Source of the DNA: Pohlia nutans
Lineage: Eukaryota; Streptophyta; Bryopsida; Bryales; Mniaceae
Direction of reading: 5' to 3'
Length of the DNA stretch: 64,000 nt
NCBI GenBank assembly: GCA_022496805.1
Contig: CM040089.1
Span: 37,804,372 to 37,868,371 of the forward strand
The notes under the pieces are model-generated. The model did not search any database, was not told where the DNA came from, and saw only the letters and a program-made list of their open reading frames with translations. Of the stretch, positions 1 to 12,265 are shown in pieces. The first letter of the stretch is position 1, and every line of letters starts with the position of its first letter. Both the position numbers and the translations under genes were made by a program.

Positions 1-362
1 AAGAAGAAGAAGAAAAAATTAAAATTAAAATTAAAAAATTAAAAAATTAAAAATTAACCTTGGTACGAGTGTGGGATTTGCAGCTGGATAAAAAGAGCCA
101 AAAATGGAAAGAAAAGAATGAAGAAAAAATAGAAGAAAAGAAAAAAACAAGAAGGAAGACAAAAAAGAAAACAAGATAAAATGAAATATAAAGATAACCT
201 GGATAATAAATAAATAAAAGAATTGCTTGTTTACAATGTAAGTGATTGTAGAAAGACAGAAATCAATGTTTTTTAAAGAACTTTTTAACCAAATTTTTTT
301 AAGCCAAATATACTCATGAAATGAGCGCACGTGGCCAAGGGCATAAATAGAAAATTGTGTGT
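1..362. repeat. Right arm of a long foldback element (FB1 family)
   Basis: The stretch matches, in inverse orientation, the left arm at 32188-32460 and the right arm of the 7518-8777 palindrome. Shared blocks are the A-rich tract with AAGAAA runs, then 'ttgtttacaatgtaagtga', then 'catgaaatgagc' and a 'gcac.tggccaag.gc' motif, then the outer end near 'aaattgtgtg'. The window starts inside the element, so the other arm is missing. No coding content is seen; a 99-aa open frame here is low-complexity Phe/Leu from the A/T tracts. Confidence 0.6.
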
Positions 363-859
363 TCCTAGTTCTATTACAAATGCATCAACTATAGCTTGCA
401 TCATTATGAAACAAAAATAAATACTAATAGTCAAAAACTTAAACATATCATAGAAAAGAAAGTAGATTTTAGCCTCTTCATTTTTGAAAAATTGCCAAAT
501 GCAAGTGTAAATCTTCCATCAAGAAGTTGAAGACTCTACTAAAATGGAATGAAATCTATAGGCAATTGGATACAATTCTTCCCTCCTTTATGAAATCAAC
601 ATTCCTAAAGAAGGTGAAGAACGGAATAGGTTTAACCTTTGGGAGTGGATATAAGATAGTTGAATATAAATTTAGATTAGCTTATTGAATTAATACATTT
701 AAAATGCCTATTGTTTTTAGTTTATTAGATGCTTTAAATGAACCAAAGGATTTTAGACTAAGTAAATAAAATAGAAGCCATGTTTATGGATTAATTAAAA
801 TTTTACAAACATAAAGTTAGAGAAAATAATCAAATATAATGTCAATTTTTTTCCGTTGA
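363..859. other. AT-rich intergenic DNA, nothing recognised
   Basis: I see no coding frame, RNA gene or repeat end that I can support in this stretch. Confidence 0.5.
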
Positions 860-863
860 ATTC

Positions 864-1092
864 CCAGGGTGCACTCTTTTAATGTGAGAGGAATCACGTG
901 AGTGCACAAGAGGGGATTAATCAAAATATTAATGTACGAGATACACATACATTAGTGATATTACAATTTGATAAGAATAGATATATGTGTAGCCCTTTCA
1001 AGATGTTGAACACCTTGGGGAGTGCACTCTACATTATGTTTGAGAATCACGTGCGTTCATGACCCCTTCTTAAAAACCCCTATATACAAGGG
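864..1092. repeat. Element ends of a 'GGTGCACT...CACGTGAGTGCA' family
   Basis: Two similar blocks in the same orientation lie at about 864-905 and 1012-1092. Each has GGGTGCACTC or GAGTGCACTC followed by an AATCACGTG.G.GCA motif. The second block matches, as a reverse complement, 35249-35325. A related left end is at about 34925. No open reading frame of interest. Confidence 0.5.
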
Positions 1093-2339
1093 ATTACATG
1101 TTTGAAAACCCAAACTACCATAAATTATGTGAAAGGTCCTTAAGGTGCCTTAAGCATTGTGGAAAAATTTGAAGATCAATAAAAGTAGGGAATTGTCTTT
1201 GCAAAAAAGCAGTAGCTTATTGAGAATACTACAAAATCATTTGAAGTTATCAGGCCTCGCAAGACAATCCAAGAGTTCAATTGGGGATTTTCAAAATGCA
1301 ATTCCAACTATGTGCAGCCTATGGAGTTCAATGATGAAGTCATTTGGAGCTAAAATTACTTTTACCTAGCAGTAATAAATCCTATTGGTAGCTACGTTCT
1401 AACCAAAGTCAAAATGGAAAAATTTCTATTTTTGGCAAGGGTAGCCGGAGTCCTTCTAAGTTAATTTGGACCTTTTGAAGCCATTGAAAAAGTTTGTTTC
1501 CCAATAAAAATTATAATTAATAATTCATTAGAGGTTTAGCATTAAAAAAACAATAAAGGATAAGAAGGGACTTACCGTTGACTTAATATATTAATTGTCT
1601 GATTACCACCGGGGCAAATAATGGGAAAGTTGGTAGTAGAGTAAATAGTTTTAGCGATTATCGGTTGAGTGAGTGAAACGAATGTTTTTAGCAATTATCA
1701 ACTAGGGCTTCGTTGCTCTTCACATTACCAGTGACAATTGATATCTTATGATACATCGGTACATATATAGGAAGAAATTGGTATATATGATATTATATAA
1801 TACATATAATAGTCGTATGTATATGTTTGTGTAATGAAAATATACAATACATAATTTTATTATATGTAGATAAGTATACTTTTTATTCAAAGATGGTTTA
1901 TATATATATTGTGCAAGTAATATTAATATATATTAATCCATTATATTTTATTTTGGAAATGGTGTTATTTTTTATTGTGTGATGCAGTCTTTTAGATGTT
2001 GTCTCATATCAGAAATATTGTATTTTGATGTTTCAGGATTTATTTTATATGCAATGTCAGTTGCATATGCTAATGCAAACACTCCACATGATGAATTGTC
2101 TGGTTGTTGCAAAACGTTTGCATATTTATAGTGGAATGTTATAGAAGGCATGAGTTGTTGGAGTTTTGATTTATGTCATGTGGTAACAAACAGTTTGGAG
2201 GTTTTTTGGATTCATATATTATGGCTTGGTAATGTATATTATTTGGTTGTATGAGAGCAAGTATCCAATGGTTTCCATTTATGAACAAATGTTGGAGACA
2301 GTTTCTTGTGTATTTTGAATAATAATATGCTGAAAATTA
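1093..2339. other. AT-rich intergenic DNA
   Basis: No gene is supported. A 70-aa open frame near 1157-1369 has no recognisable motif. From about 1740 to 1960 the sequence is an irregular TA/GTATAT-rich tract. Confidence 0.5.
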
Positions 2340-3760
2340 TAAATCACAATAACTTTGAAGTTCTTCTCTTGTTTTCTGGTTTTTCCTAGAATATGCCGAT
2401 AGCTCACCTTTCATATATTGACTAATATCAACAAGAATCACATCAGTGTAGGCAACATAATTTGAAAGAAAACTCTTGGACAAAACAAAACAGATGCAAT
2501 AGATGAAGTGAAGGCAGTTGACACCTTATTGTGGCAGTGAAGATTGCTCACCTTGATATTGCAAGTCCAAGCCACAAAATTCCTTGAGCACCAATTTGGT
2601 GTTTGGATTGAGCAGGTCCGAGGAAACATTCACCTGCACACAAATTGTAACAACACCAGTTAAGGGAAGCTGTAAGTAAATTGGAGGAGCTCCTGAAATG
2701 AGAGATGAAATGAGCAATAAACCCTAATTCCATTCTTGTACTTTGCAACGAACCGAATTCAAATAAGGTGATGGTCATCTACACGAATGTGTGGCCGGAG
2801 AGTCTGAAGGTCCACATCTCCAATGATTCTAACTCACCAGTATAAGTCACGAGCCTCGGCAACGAATCCCCGCTTTCCAGTAACCGTAATCGATACCGAC
2901 AAAGTTAGGGTTCCTGATTCGCAGTCCACTGACGTCAAGGAAAAGGCGCAGTTGACGGTGGAAAAAGGTCATCAAAAAATGTCCAGAATCACATCAACAT
3001 TTCATCTCGAATGGCTGCATGCTAGGTTATCAAACACCTTGTTCTTCTACAAGTTTGTTGTATGGTGACGGCAGGAAATTCAGGTCGTGGCGAATCAAAA
3101 CTACACAAAACGATCCACAAGAAACATCGAACAATACCTCAACTTAACAGATCACTTTCGATCACTACCCTAGATCAGGCATGTAGCCACAATTCCGTGA
3201 AACCAAAATGAACAAATTTTCAGTAATTTTTAGTACACACCTCAAAACTACTGAACCACAACAGCCTACTGACTAATGTCTGTATGCAATGGTTACCTTC
3301 ACAAACGAATGTGTGCCAGAGTTGGTGAAAGCTTCTAGTCTAGAGCAATATCGGGTCCAAAGTCAATTTTTTGCGAAACCCTAATTTCTCGACCACCAAA
3401 ACAACAATTGCAACAAACCTGCCACTCACGACTTTAATGCATCAACTCCAGTTGAAGAGTGAAAAAGAAAATTAATTGAAGGAGTTGTTGAATTCTAGAG
3501 TGCATCCTATATATAATTGCAACTCCACGCGCGATGTGCAGCGGCGCTGTCTGTAGACACCCACTGGAGTTTCTTGTTGATCGCTGAGTTCTGCACGACG
3601 AGAAGACCCTGCCAAACGAAGAGGGTGCTAGAGGTCTCGACTGCGATGAATACGGCGACGGAACGGTCCTCAAGGCAGCCTGGAACAGTCTTGGAGGCCG
3701 AGACGAAATAGAATCAGTCATTATGACGAAATGGAATTGTCGTGGCAACGAACCTACCAT
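2340..3760 (-). pseudogene. Gene-like island, possible gene fragment
   Basis: This patch is GC-richer than its surroundings and holds two pieces that look exonic on the minus strand. One begins with an ATG near 3722 and encodes a Ser/Arg-rich, acid-poor N-terminus resembling an organelle presequence (starts MTDSISSRPPRLF, running to about 3510). The other, 2633-2552, lies between a good acceptor (TTTGTGTGCAG) and a good donor (AAG|GTGAGC). One of its frames reads VNVSSDLLNPNTKLVLKEF. 'AACCCTAA'-type telo-box words, common around plant gene starts, occur near 2720, 2905 and 3378. I recognise no protein family and cannot join the pieces into a gene, so this may be a decayed or captured fragment or part of an unknown gene. 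Confidence 0.3.
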
Positions 3761-4079
3761 CCCATGTATGCTAAACCAGCTCCGACTTTTGTCGTCACTG
3801 GAATTTAGTATTTAAAAGTTGCCCCTCACTCCCTTGAACCACCATTCTTTGATGATCATGCTAATGAAGGTTCTATGTGATTGAAATTGACTCTCATTCT
3901 TGCTAAACATGTCTCTCTAGTTTTGAAGTGAGAAGTTGTTGAATTGTGTTGAAAGTGAGAATTCCACTTAAGGATTGTTGTACAACAATTCAAGTCGTAA
4001 ATTCTCCTTCAATACTAATTTTTTTCCTTGATTTGTGGAGTTGTAGAGGTTGATATGATCTAACAATGTTGGTGGTTAA
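3761..4079. other. AT-rich intergenic DNA
   Basis: Nothing is recognised apart from the TTAA at 4076-4079 that borders the next element. Confidence 0.4.
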
Positions 4080-4304
4080 CTCCTAAACGTCCCACAGAGA
4101 TAGTAGACACGTTGCCGTATAATTGGCATTTGCTACCAACAAGAAGCTCTAAATTGGAATCTCAATAGCTCACAAAAACCCCATTGATCTAAATTCCAAC
4201 TTCTTTATTGAACACAAAGCCATTAAAGGTGTAGATCCATTCCAAATACAAGAAAAATACATTGTATTCTACTTGCCGCAAAGGCATTTTCACACGTTTA
4301 GGGG
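4080..4304. mobile_element. TTAA-flanked MITE-like element
   Basis: TTAA flanks both ends (4076-4079 and 4305-4308). The left end reads CTCCTAAACGTCCCAC. The right end, reverse-complemented, reads CCCCTAAACGTGTG. The 225 bp between have no coding potential. It is one of the short members of the TTAA class in this window. Confidence 0.6.
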
Positions 4305-5530
4305 TTAAGCTATAAGAAACTTAATTTGGTATGTTTACAAAGGGTTGAAGTGTACTAGGAATAAAAATGGAAGCATTCGTGGTTAGTTGTGTGTGACAAG
4401 AATCAGTGAGAGAAGTGGGTGTGTGAATTTTATTTTTAAATGTCTTGAAGTTTGAGTTGAGAAGATTTGATTTGATTGAGGAGTTGAATTTAGAATGAAA
4501 TTTTGTAAATTCTAATTGCACATGTGCAGTATGTGAAGACACAATTTTAGATTATGTCTAATGTGTTAAAAATGTGTTAAAAATGTGAACAAAATGTGAA
4601 CAAAATGTGTCTTACATGACTTTTTTGAAGTTTTATAGAACATGAAAGTTGTGATGCATAACTTTAAATCCTATTTATACAATTGAATACTACTAAAATA
4701 CTTTAGAATTTTTATTAATAAATTTTAAAGAAAAACTTCAAATATTTATTTAAATTAAATTAAATTAAAAATGAATTTTATTATGATTGGCTAAAAGTAC
4801 AGTGTTCATAACATGGTTATAAGTTGCCAAGTTTTAATATTTTTAACTTTGTAGGAACACCAATTTAAATAATTGTACGCAAGAACTGGATAAAATGAAC
4901 ATTATAAATGAGATGAAGTCTAATGAATAGTTGAGCATCTTATTAGACTTATAATTTTAGCCAATCATAATGAAATTTAAGAAGTTTATAGCTTGCATAT
5001 TATATATCTAATTATTTATGATGAATTTGTGAAATTAATTTTGATAGAAATTAATTAAAATTTATAATCTAGAATTATTTTTTATACCTCTTTGCAAAAT
5101 TGATGCATTATCATGCATTTTTTCAAACAATTACAAGTTTGACAATTTTTGTAAACTACTTCAGGCACCTTTACCACTAGCTTTCATTATTTTTTATGAA
5201 ATTAATTAAAAATATTTTCACAAATCCAATGACACTAGGTTATCAAAATTTTCCTCATGGTCACAATAGACCTAAAATTTGAGTCATTTGGACTTCACTA
5301 ACTACTCCAACTCTGGTTTGAAATTTTTGCTCAAATCCATTTTGGGCTCTTTGTGCTTTATGGGTTTAAAAACAAAAAATATATATTTAAAGCATTTTTA
5401 ATTTCAAATGAGGATTGTAAGTGTGTTGAAGGAGTGTGAGTGAAGTGGGCCAAAATTGAGCTCCCAATTCCCCCTATTTGTTCTTAGTCCTTTTTCCCGC
5501 CGTAGTATAATTCATCCTTGTGACATAAAG
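4305..5530. other. AT-rich DNA with an 11-bp tandem repeat and a small foldback
   Basis: At about 4559-4609 an 11-bp unit (atgtgttaaaa / atgtgaacaaa) repeats four times. Inverted arms sharing ATTATGATTGGCTAAAA lie at about 4770-4795 and 4950-4978, suggesting a decayed foldback element. No gene is seen. Confidence 0.45.
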
Positions 5531-5616
5531 CGGAAGAACAAAAAGAAGGGATGAAACATGTTCAAGGGACCAGCCCCCCTAACCAACACACAAATTATAA
5601 GTTTGCCTCTACAAAC

Positions 5617-5806
5617 ATGGCAGCTACTTTAAGGCAACTCGTCGTTGGCTACCGCGCCCACTTGCTACACGGGTTTTCGCTACTACAGGCATGTGTTGGT
5701 CGCCGCCCGGGCACCCGACTGTCTGTTCCTAGCGGTTATTTCTCGAAGAAGTTTCCTCATTTCCAAAATGTTCATCCACCATGCTCTCATTCATCCATCC
5801 AACATG
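5617..5806 (+). CDS. Possible orphan first exon with presequence-like N-terminus
   Basis: The ATG at 5617 has a favourable context (ACAAACATGG). It opens 63 codons starting MAATLRQLVVGYRAHLLH, rich in Arg, His, Ser and Leu and without acidic residues, like a mitochondrial or plastid transit peptide. The frame meets a donor-like ATG|GTTAGT at 5806/5807. No downstream exon was found in the next 2 kb, where only repeats occur. The local base composition is clearly richer in GC than the flanks. It could be an abandoned first exon, a captured gene fragment or chance. I do not recognise the protein. Confidence 0.25.
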
Positions 5807-5849
5807 GTTAGTATTTGTTCCCTCCTTTGTGTTCTTTGGTAACAAATGA

Positions 5850-6622
5850 ACTTTTTGCATGGAAACTTCATCCAAATATAACTTTCACAACAACATCCAA
5901 ATACATTAATTTATATATATTTGTAATTTGCAAAGGAACCTTTAGACTGTAGTGTGGTTTTATTTTTGAGAAATTTTAATTAGCAACAAAAATTGTGTTT
6001 GAGTTCAGGGACAAATTTAGGAATGTTGGTTTCAACTTGAGAAACCCACAAAACCCCAAAACATCATAACTTTTGCATAGTAACCCATTTAACCAATTTT
6101 AGCATGATAAAAACCTCATCATGCCTACCTCAACAAAATTCAAAATTCAAAACAAATAAAAAGAAAAAAATGAAGAGTCCATTGCTTGGAGGGCTAGGAA
6201 AAAATGTATCGTTGAATACCATTGAACGATCATACAAAGAGCTCATGTATGACAACACCATGACATGTTCGTACCTTAACCTTTCATCTAGAACTTGTTG
6301 TGGTCCAAAGGGAGAACTTTAAGCCCACACTTCACCTTTGTGAAACAAGAATTCTATTTCAAAAGAATTTACTCAAACTTTGGCCCACAAGGTCTTGTAG
6401 ATGTCAATCTTCTCTAGTTTAGAATTGAATGACACCAAATTTCAAACCTACATGAGTTATTCATTTAGTTAGAAAGATGTTGGAAAGTAAGGCAGGTTTT
6501 CCTTTTCTTCAGGTTTCCAAAGTCATTGTCCAAGTTTCTTTAGCCAAAGATTGTAAAGAGTTAATTAGGTTGCAAGCCAAAGTTGCAGCTTAGGCTATTG
6601 CTACACTTTAGAAGCATATTAA
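5850..6622. other. AT-rich intergenic DNA
   Basis: No supported gene. A 72-aa frame at 6104-6322 has no recognisable feature. Confidence 0.4.
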
Positions 6623-7139
6623 CCCTTAAATGTCAAAAAAGCCCCACGGGCTTATTTTGAGAGAATAATCAAGAAAAAAGTGGATTTTCTCAACCAAAAT
6701 TGAAATGGACTAGTGCTTTGGAAAAGTGATGAAAAAGTGAGGCTAAATATAGAAAATATGCATGTTTTAGTAAATTTTACTTTTCAAGGAAATTGGAAAG
6801 AGAATTGGTGGGGAGGGAGTCGGGCAGCTTAAGATCTTGATGGATACCAGAGCTATCAACGTAGTTCAATAATTTTTATTTTTATTTTTATTTTTATTTT
6901 TATATTTTATTTTTAAAAAAATTAATCCATAATTGCAGAGCTCACTATAGAGCCATAATCTCATTGTATTTTTAAATTTTTTTGGAGTGACACTATTCAC
7001 TCCATTCAATGTTCATAGAGGATTTGAAAAATTCTCATCGGTTCTTCACGTTACTCAAGGGGCTACTGTTGGAGTAGCTCTCTTAATTTATTTTTATTCT
7101 TTTGGGTTGCCTGTCTAAGACCCTCTTGACATTTAAGGG
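6623..7139. mobile_element. TTAA-flanked element, CCCTTAAATGTCA end type
   Basis: TTAA at 6619-6622 and 7140-7143 borders 517 bp. The ends are CCCTTAAATGTCAAAAAAG and, reverse-complemented, ACCCTTAAATGTCAAGAGGG. The element at 39763-40169 is a relative in opposite orientation; they share the block around 'gtggattttctcaacc'. Non-coding. Confidence 0.65.
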
Positions 7140-7517
7140 TTAACATCCAAAATCATCGATTTCCATTTCTAGACACACCCCTTTCGACAAGAGCAAGATT
7201 ATCTTGTAGACATTTTTTTGCAAGATCTGCTCGCGAACGACAGAGTTTGTGACCTAAGGTTGTTCAATTAGTGCACAACAACGGATTGTTTGTTGTTTCA
7301 CACACAAGTATGCATATCGTATTTTCATATCAACTTTACTTTTAAATAATTATAAAAATAAATTACAAAAAAATTGGATTTTTTTAAATGCGAGGGGAAA
7401 AAAGGATTTCAAAGAATATTTGGGAATGACAACTCTATTTTTAGAAATGATTAACTATACATCCAAGGAGGGACAAAGCGCTATCAAGGTACGGTACTAC
7501 TTGTGCAGCACCATTGA
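7140..7517. other. Intergenic DNA
   Basis: Nothing recognised between the TTAA element and the large palindrome. Confidence 0.4.
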
Positions 7518-7932
7518 ACACGCAATTCCCAATTTATGCACTTGGCCATATAATCATGCACTTGGCGCCCGGGCGCAATAAAAAAATTTGTCTAAAAAAT
7601 TCTTTAAAAAACTAGCAATTTTTGTGTTTCTACAATCAATTACATTGTAAACAAACAATTTATTTTTTAATTTTTTATCCTTATCTTTATCTTATCTTTT
7701 ATCTTTTCTTTCTTGTCTTTCTTGTCTTTCGGCGGCGAAAGGGGAATTTATTTATTTTTGTTTTTTTTTGTTTTTATGTTTTTTTTTTGCTGGTTTTCTT
7801 CTTCTGTTCAGGGTTCAGGGTGGCTAAAACCCTAATGGCGGCAGAAGATATTTTTTTTTTTTTTTTTTTTTTGCTGGTTTTCTTCTTCTGTTCAGGGGTT
7901 CAGGGTGGCTGAAACCCTAACGGCGGCAGAAG

Positions 7933-7964
<32 letters not shown>

Positions 7965-8777
7965 TTTTTTTCTTTTTTCTTTTTTCTTTTTTTGTTTCGG
8001 GATTTTCCGGCTTTTCCGGCTGAAGGGTCCGCGCGCGCGGACCTTATGTGACTCTCTCTTTTTCCTCTCACTCTCACTCTCCTTCTCACTCTTCCTCTCC
8101 CACTCATATATATAGGGGGAGGGAGAGGGAGGGGGAGAGGGAGAGTGAGAGGGAGAGTGAGAGTGAGAGTGAGAGGAGGAAGAGAGTCACATAAGGTCCG
8201 CACGCGCGGACCCTTCAGCCGGAAAAGCCGGAAAATCCGGGAATTTTATTTTATTTTTTATTTTATTTTTTTTCTTCCGCCGCCGTTAGGGTTTCAGCCA
8301 CCCTGAACCCCTGAACAGAAGAAGAAAACCATCAAAAACAAAAAAAAACAAAAAAAAAACAAAAAAAACTTTTCTTTTTTTTTTTCTTTTTTTTTAATTT
8401 TTTTTTTTTAATTTTTTTTTTCCGCCGCCGTTAGGGTTTCAGCCACCCTAAACCCTGAACAGAAGAAGAAAACCAGCAAAAAAAAAACAAAGAAACACAA
8501 AGAAACAGAAAAAAAAAAAAAAAAAAAAATCCCCTTCCGCCGCCAAAAGACAAGAAAGATAAGAAAGACAAGAAAGAAAAGATAAAAGAAAAGATAAAAG
8601 AAAAGATAAAGATAAGGATAAAAAATAAAAAAATAAATTGTTTGTTTACAATGTAAGTGATTGTAGAAAAACAAAAGTCGTTGTTTTTTGAAGAACTTTT
8701 TAGACAAAAAAATTTTGAACCAAATTTGCTTATGAATGATTGCACTTGGCCAAGTGCAAAAATAGGGAATTGGGTGT
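7518..8777. mobile_element. 1.26-kb foldback (near-palindrome) FB1
   Basis: The two halves are inverted copies of each other around a centre near 8105 ('catatatatag'). Outer ends are ACACGCAATTCCCAATTTAT and, reverse-complemented, ACACCCAATTCCCTATTTTT. The arms contain, in order, the GCACTTGGC motif, a T/A-rich tract, CGGCGGC, modules with TTCAGGGTGGCTGAAACCCT, then GGATTTTCCGGC, CCGCGCGCGG and a GA/CT-rich tract. The inner module is itself repeated in each arm. The right arm carries the perfect palindrome GCACTTGGCCAAGTGC near 8742. There is no transposase frame; frames across it are low-complexity. Half copies are at 1-362 and 32188-32460. Confidence 0.8.
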
Positions 8778-9011
8778 TATTCAGAGTTATAATGGACTCA
8801 GGTGCTCAATTGGACATGAGTGACAAACAATTTGCCAATGACCTTGGTCTGATGGTTTAGCATTTGTACTAAGGAGAAACAAGTGTATGGGGATTGGGGA
8901 GAGATGAGTGCAAGAGCATCCGCATCCTACCACTAAAATCAAATGATTCTCTAAAAAGTGGCTGAAAAGTGTTAGTATTAAATGTTGAAAATTCAGTGAC
9001 GGTGAGAGAAC
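8778..9011. other. Intergenic DNA with a possible MITE end
   Basis: A GAGCATCCGCA word near 8905 recurs at 14532 and, as a variant, in reverse near 10030. It resembles termini of common plant MITEs. No gene is seen. Confidence 0.3.
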
Positions 9012-9548
9012 GGGTGAAGCACGAAAAAGTGTACCACCTCTAACTATTATGACCATTCAACAATGCAGGGTTCAAAAATACATTATAAATTTGAATTTCG
9101 TACAAAATAAAAATAAAATAAAACACCTATTGTTTTATAAAGTCTTCTAAAAAAGTTTGAGAAAATGATCTTCAATAAGTAGTTATAAAAATTTTATTGA
9201 CTTAGAAGTGGTCAAAATTGAAAAAGTAGTTACGTACAATCAACAAAGTTGACATAAAACAAGCAAAATGTATATCAATATATTTATGTTGAGTGTATTT
9301 AAGGCCATCAATTTTGCAACCGAGATTGGATTTAGGCATTCATTTTCAAACACTACTTTTTGTAAACTTTTTTGAAGATTTTGTTCTGAAAATTTGGGTT
9401 CAAGTACCTATAAGAACTTTAGAGGGTTTTATGAAATTAAAACCAAAATACAATATATTTTAATATAAATTTATGGCCTTTGGCCAAAAAAATTATGATT
9501 TTAGTATAGCAAACTAACTTTTTGGTACAGTTTTTCATGCTTTCACCC
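9012..9548. mobile_element. Non-coding DNA element with 4-bp target duplication (GAAC)
   Basis: The ends are inverted: GGGTGAAGCACGAAAAAGTG on the left and, reverse-complemented on the right, GGGTGAAAGCATGAAAAACT. GAAC lies directly outside both ends (9008-9011 and 9549-9552). A second copy in inverse orientation is at 25082-25693, flanked by TGTG. Duplications of 4 bp with variable sequence are known for the Sola group. The length and sequence here do not prove membership, and there is no transposase frame. Confidence 0.7.
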
Positions 9549-11545
9549 GAACCATGAAATTTGAGCATGATATAGTGATATCTGAACATGTCTTTCTATA
9601 ACTAATTTAAGAAAGGGCACGGTATCCCAAATTGATGGCCAATAATGATCACCGGGCAATGGTCTAATATGGGTGTACCCCTCTTGAAATAGTGTGATTT
9701 TAGATAAATGACCTTTTCATAAGAGAAAAATATTGAAAAATTACAAAAATTGGGTGTTATAAATAGCATGATTGGAATTGCATACACGGTGTTAAAAACA
9801 AAAAAAAATGGCACACATAAAATGAGTTCCACATAGTCACACACAAGATTACGCATAACTGGGGTACCTATATAGACCATTACCCCACCTATGTATAATG
9901 ATTGTGATTAGTTTAATAACTATATAGAGGGGCACATAACGGTTCAAGGATGTTTAGAAGATAGTTTTTGACACCAAATTTTAAATGTGATAATAATGGT
10001 CAAGGGGTGAATTAAAGGAAGAAGGGTGTGAATGCTCTAAGGTCAAACTTCTATATATTGGTGGTGGGTCATGAAAAGGTGGAAGCTACCGATTCATGAC
10101 CCAAATGGGTGAACCAAGGAGTATGTTTTCCCTGTTTACTGAAATGGGTGGACAATCAGTGCTTTTTGAGATCTCACTTCACGTTTTACATCTACCCAAT
10201 GCTTACATGGAAACCTACCCTAAGGATTGATTCCCGTCAAGTTCTTTCCCAATTGTACGCTACTACAAGTTCAGAGTGACCACAAAGTAATGTCCTCATG
10301 TCTAAAAGGTTAAAAGGTGCTCTCATGGGGTCCAGGTGACATCCTAAATATTATTGGTCTACACATAAAGTAATAGAGTTATTCATAAAGTCAGCAGAGG
10401 GTAGCCGGTCTGCAACAGGGAGTTTTTGTCCACAGAAACGCTGAATGAAACCTCCACGTCAGTCTGACAACCACTGTGCACAGTATCAAAGCAGTAAACG
10501 GAGAATGTCTTGCCAACTGAAACTGGAATCAAAATTCAGAAGAAACTTTAGTTACTAAATTATTTGAAACTGCATCTAAAAATGAAGTGAAGATCTGAGA
10601 CTTGAAGTGCATGGGCCTGATGATTGTTTCCACTGGGATCCACTCAGTCCTGCCTTTCAAGGCGGGGAATCCTCTATTTTCAGCATGAGCATCATCAGTT
10701 TTATTTTATTTTTGAAACAAATTTGCTTTATACATGAGCATCATTATCACGCTTGCCGAAGCACCAAAGCACCCCACAGTCTTGGGACCAAAAGTTTCAA
10801 TATTCTTTTTCTTTTTTAACCGCGACCAAAAAATGGCTTATGACTGAAGTCGACTGTTCAATTCCAACTGCTGCGTGGACGATTTCCATCCAATTCTTTA
10901 TGTGAAGGGATTTGCTTGGTGATGCCACCACTTCAAGTTAAATTCAAATCATTCAAGCTATTTTAAGAGTTTACATGGGGTCCCAACTACAAAAAGATTC
11001 GTAAAAACGGTTCACTGTGTAGTGTATTTTGAATTTTTTTGCTTGTTCTACTTAAACTAAATTTAGGCTATGAAATTGAGTTCCATTGCATTTGAGCTTA
11101 ACTAACAAAATGAAGCTGTCCAAGTCTAGTTTCTACTCCACTTTGAATTTTTGGAAAAAATTTGAGAATTGAGTGTTTTATTGTAGTTACAAGTTCGGTA
11201 GGTATCACCAAGGTGTAGCAAACTTTCTAAATTTAGATACACTTATGATTTTCATCAACTAAACTTTTCTTCATTGTAATTTACACCTTAGGTAAAAAAA
11301 TCGGAATTTTCTAGTACATTTTGTAATTGATATAGATTTTCTTTACAATCACTTCATAAAACCATAGTTATTTCAAATATTCACCAAAATTTATGAAAAA
11401 TTCATGATTTGTAGTAGACATGTGACTTCATCTACTAAAAATATAAATTTGAATTCTTGTATTATTTCTAGTAGCAAAATTGAGTGTGACAGATAAAACA
11501 TGATTCCATGGTCATAGGCCCAACCTTTAGGGGTTAACTCGTAAA
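9549..11545. other. Intergenic DNA, mostly unassigned
   Basis: About 9880-10040 resembles 14530-14630 in reverse (a shared block around 'ttttgacaccaaattttaaatg' and a GTGCGGATGCTC-like end). One TTAA-type right end (TTTAGGGGTTAA) ends at 11533, but I could not place its left partner. No gene is seen. Confidence 0.35.
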
Positions 11546-11762
11546 GTAGGAGCACCCAATTCCAACAGCGTACCCAATGCAGATAATTTCTTGATATAGT
11601 AGTTATCCTAGAATGTAAATCTAGGTAGACCATAGATAGCTTATCATTTTGATCAAGAAACAATAAGGGCTCTATGATGTGTTTAGATTTGCGTTTTGAA
11701 ATGACTACCTTTCGTAGAAATTATTGGACATTGGGTACAGTGTCGGAATTGGATGCTCCTAC
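11546..11762. mobile_element. Foldback element FB2, copy 1
   Basis: The 217 bp start GTAGGAGCACCCAATTCC and end with the near reverse complement (GGAATTGGATGCTCCTAC). The arms pair over most of the length, including GTACCCAATG. The second copy is at 21038-21252. Open frames in both copies give similar peptides only because the DNA is a repeat. Confidence 0.75.
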
Positions 11763-11789
11763 CTTGAATGACTTTGCAAGTACTACGGG

Positions 11790-11825
<36 letters not shown>

Positions 11826-11870
11826 TTATTTATATATTTACATTTATTTTTTTATTTTTTTATTTATTTT
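11790..11870. repeat. (TA)n microsatellite with TTTA tail
   Basis: About 30 bp of pure TA is followed by TTTA/ATTT-rich DNA. Confidence 0.9.
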
Positions 11871-12004
11871 TAAACCAAACGCTTTATTTTGTTGAAAGAA
11901 GAGAAACATCACAAAGAACCAAGGGCGTAACGCCCCAGCAAGAGATATTTTTGATAGTAGAGAAATTCATAGAGTCATGAAATCTCTGGGTTCCAGGACT
12001 GTGT

Positions 12005-12265
12005 CAGTCAAGATTTTGGCCCGCATGACAAGAAAAGTAGGGAGTTTCGGGTCCCAAAAATAAAAACCAGATGAGTTTTATTTCTGGAAAACAAACTTGG
12101 GTGAATGGGTTTGGTCCCGGTGCCAAAGTGCACCACCAGGGAAGGCGCTGGAGCCTGTTTGAGAATAAACCACATAACCGGAATAATATCACTGCCAAGG
12201 TTTGAACCTTGCACGTCGTGGCCTCAAGAGCCTCATGGGCTTCTAATCCTAACTAGACACACCTG
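12005..12265 (-). mobile_element. SINE-like unit
   Basis: On the minus strand there is a B-box-like word AGGTTCAAACCTTGG (about 12193-12207), preceded about 50 bp upstream by TCTAGTTAGGATTAG, which could serve as an A box. A GC-richer body follows (CACTTTGGCACCGGGACC, about 12110-12130). This layout is typical of tRNA-derived plant SINEs. I see no clear tail or target duplication. Confidence 0.35.
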
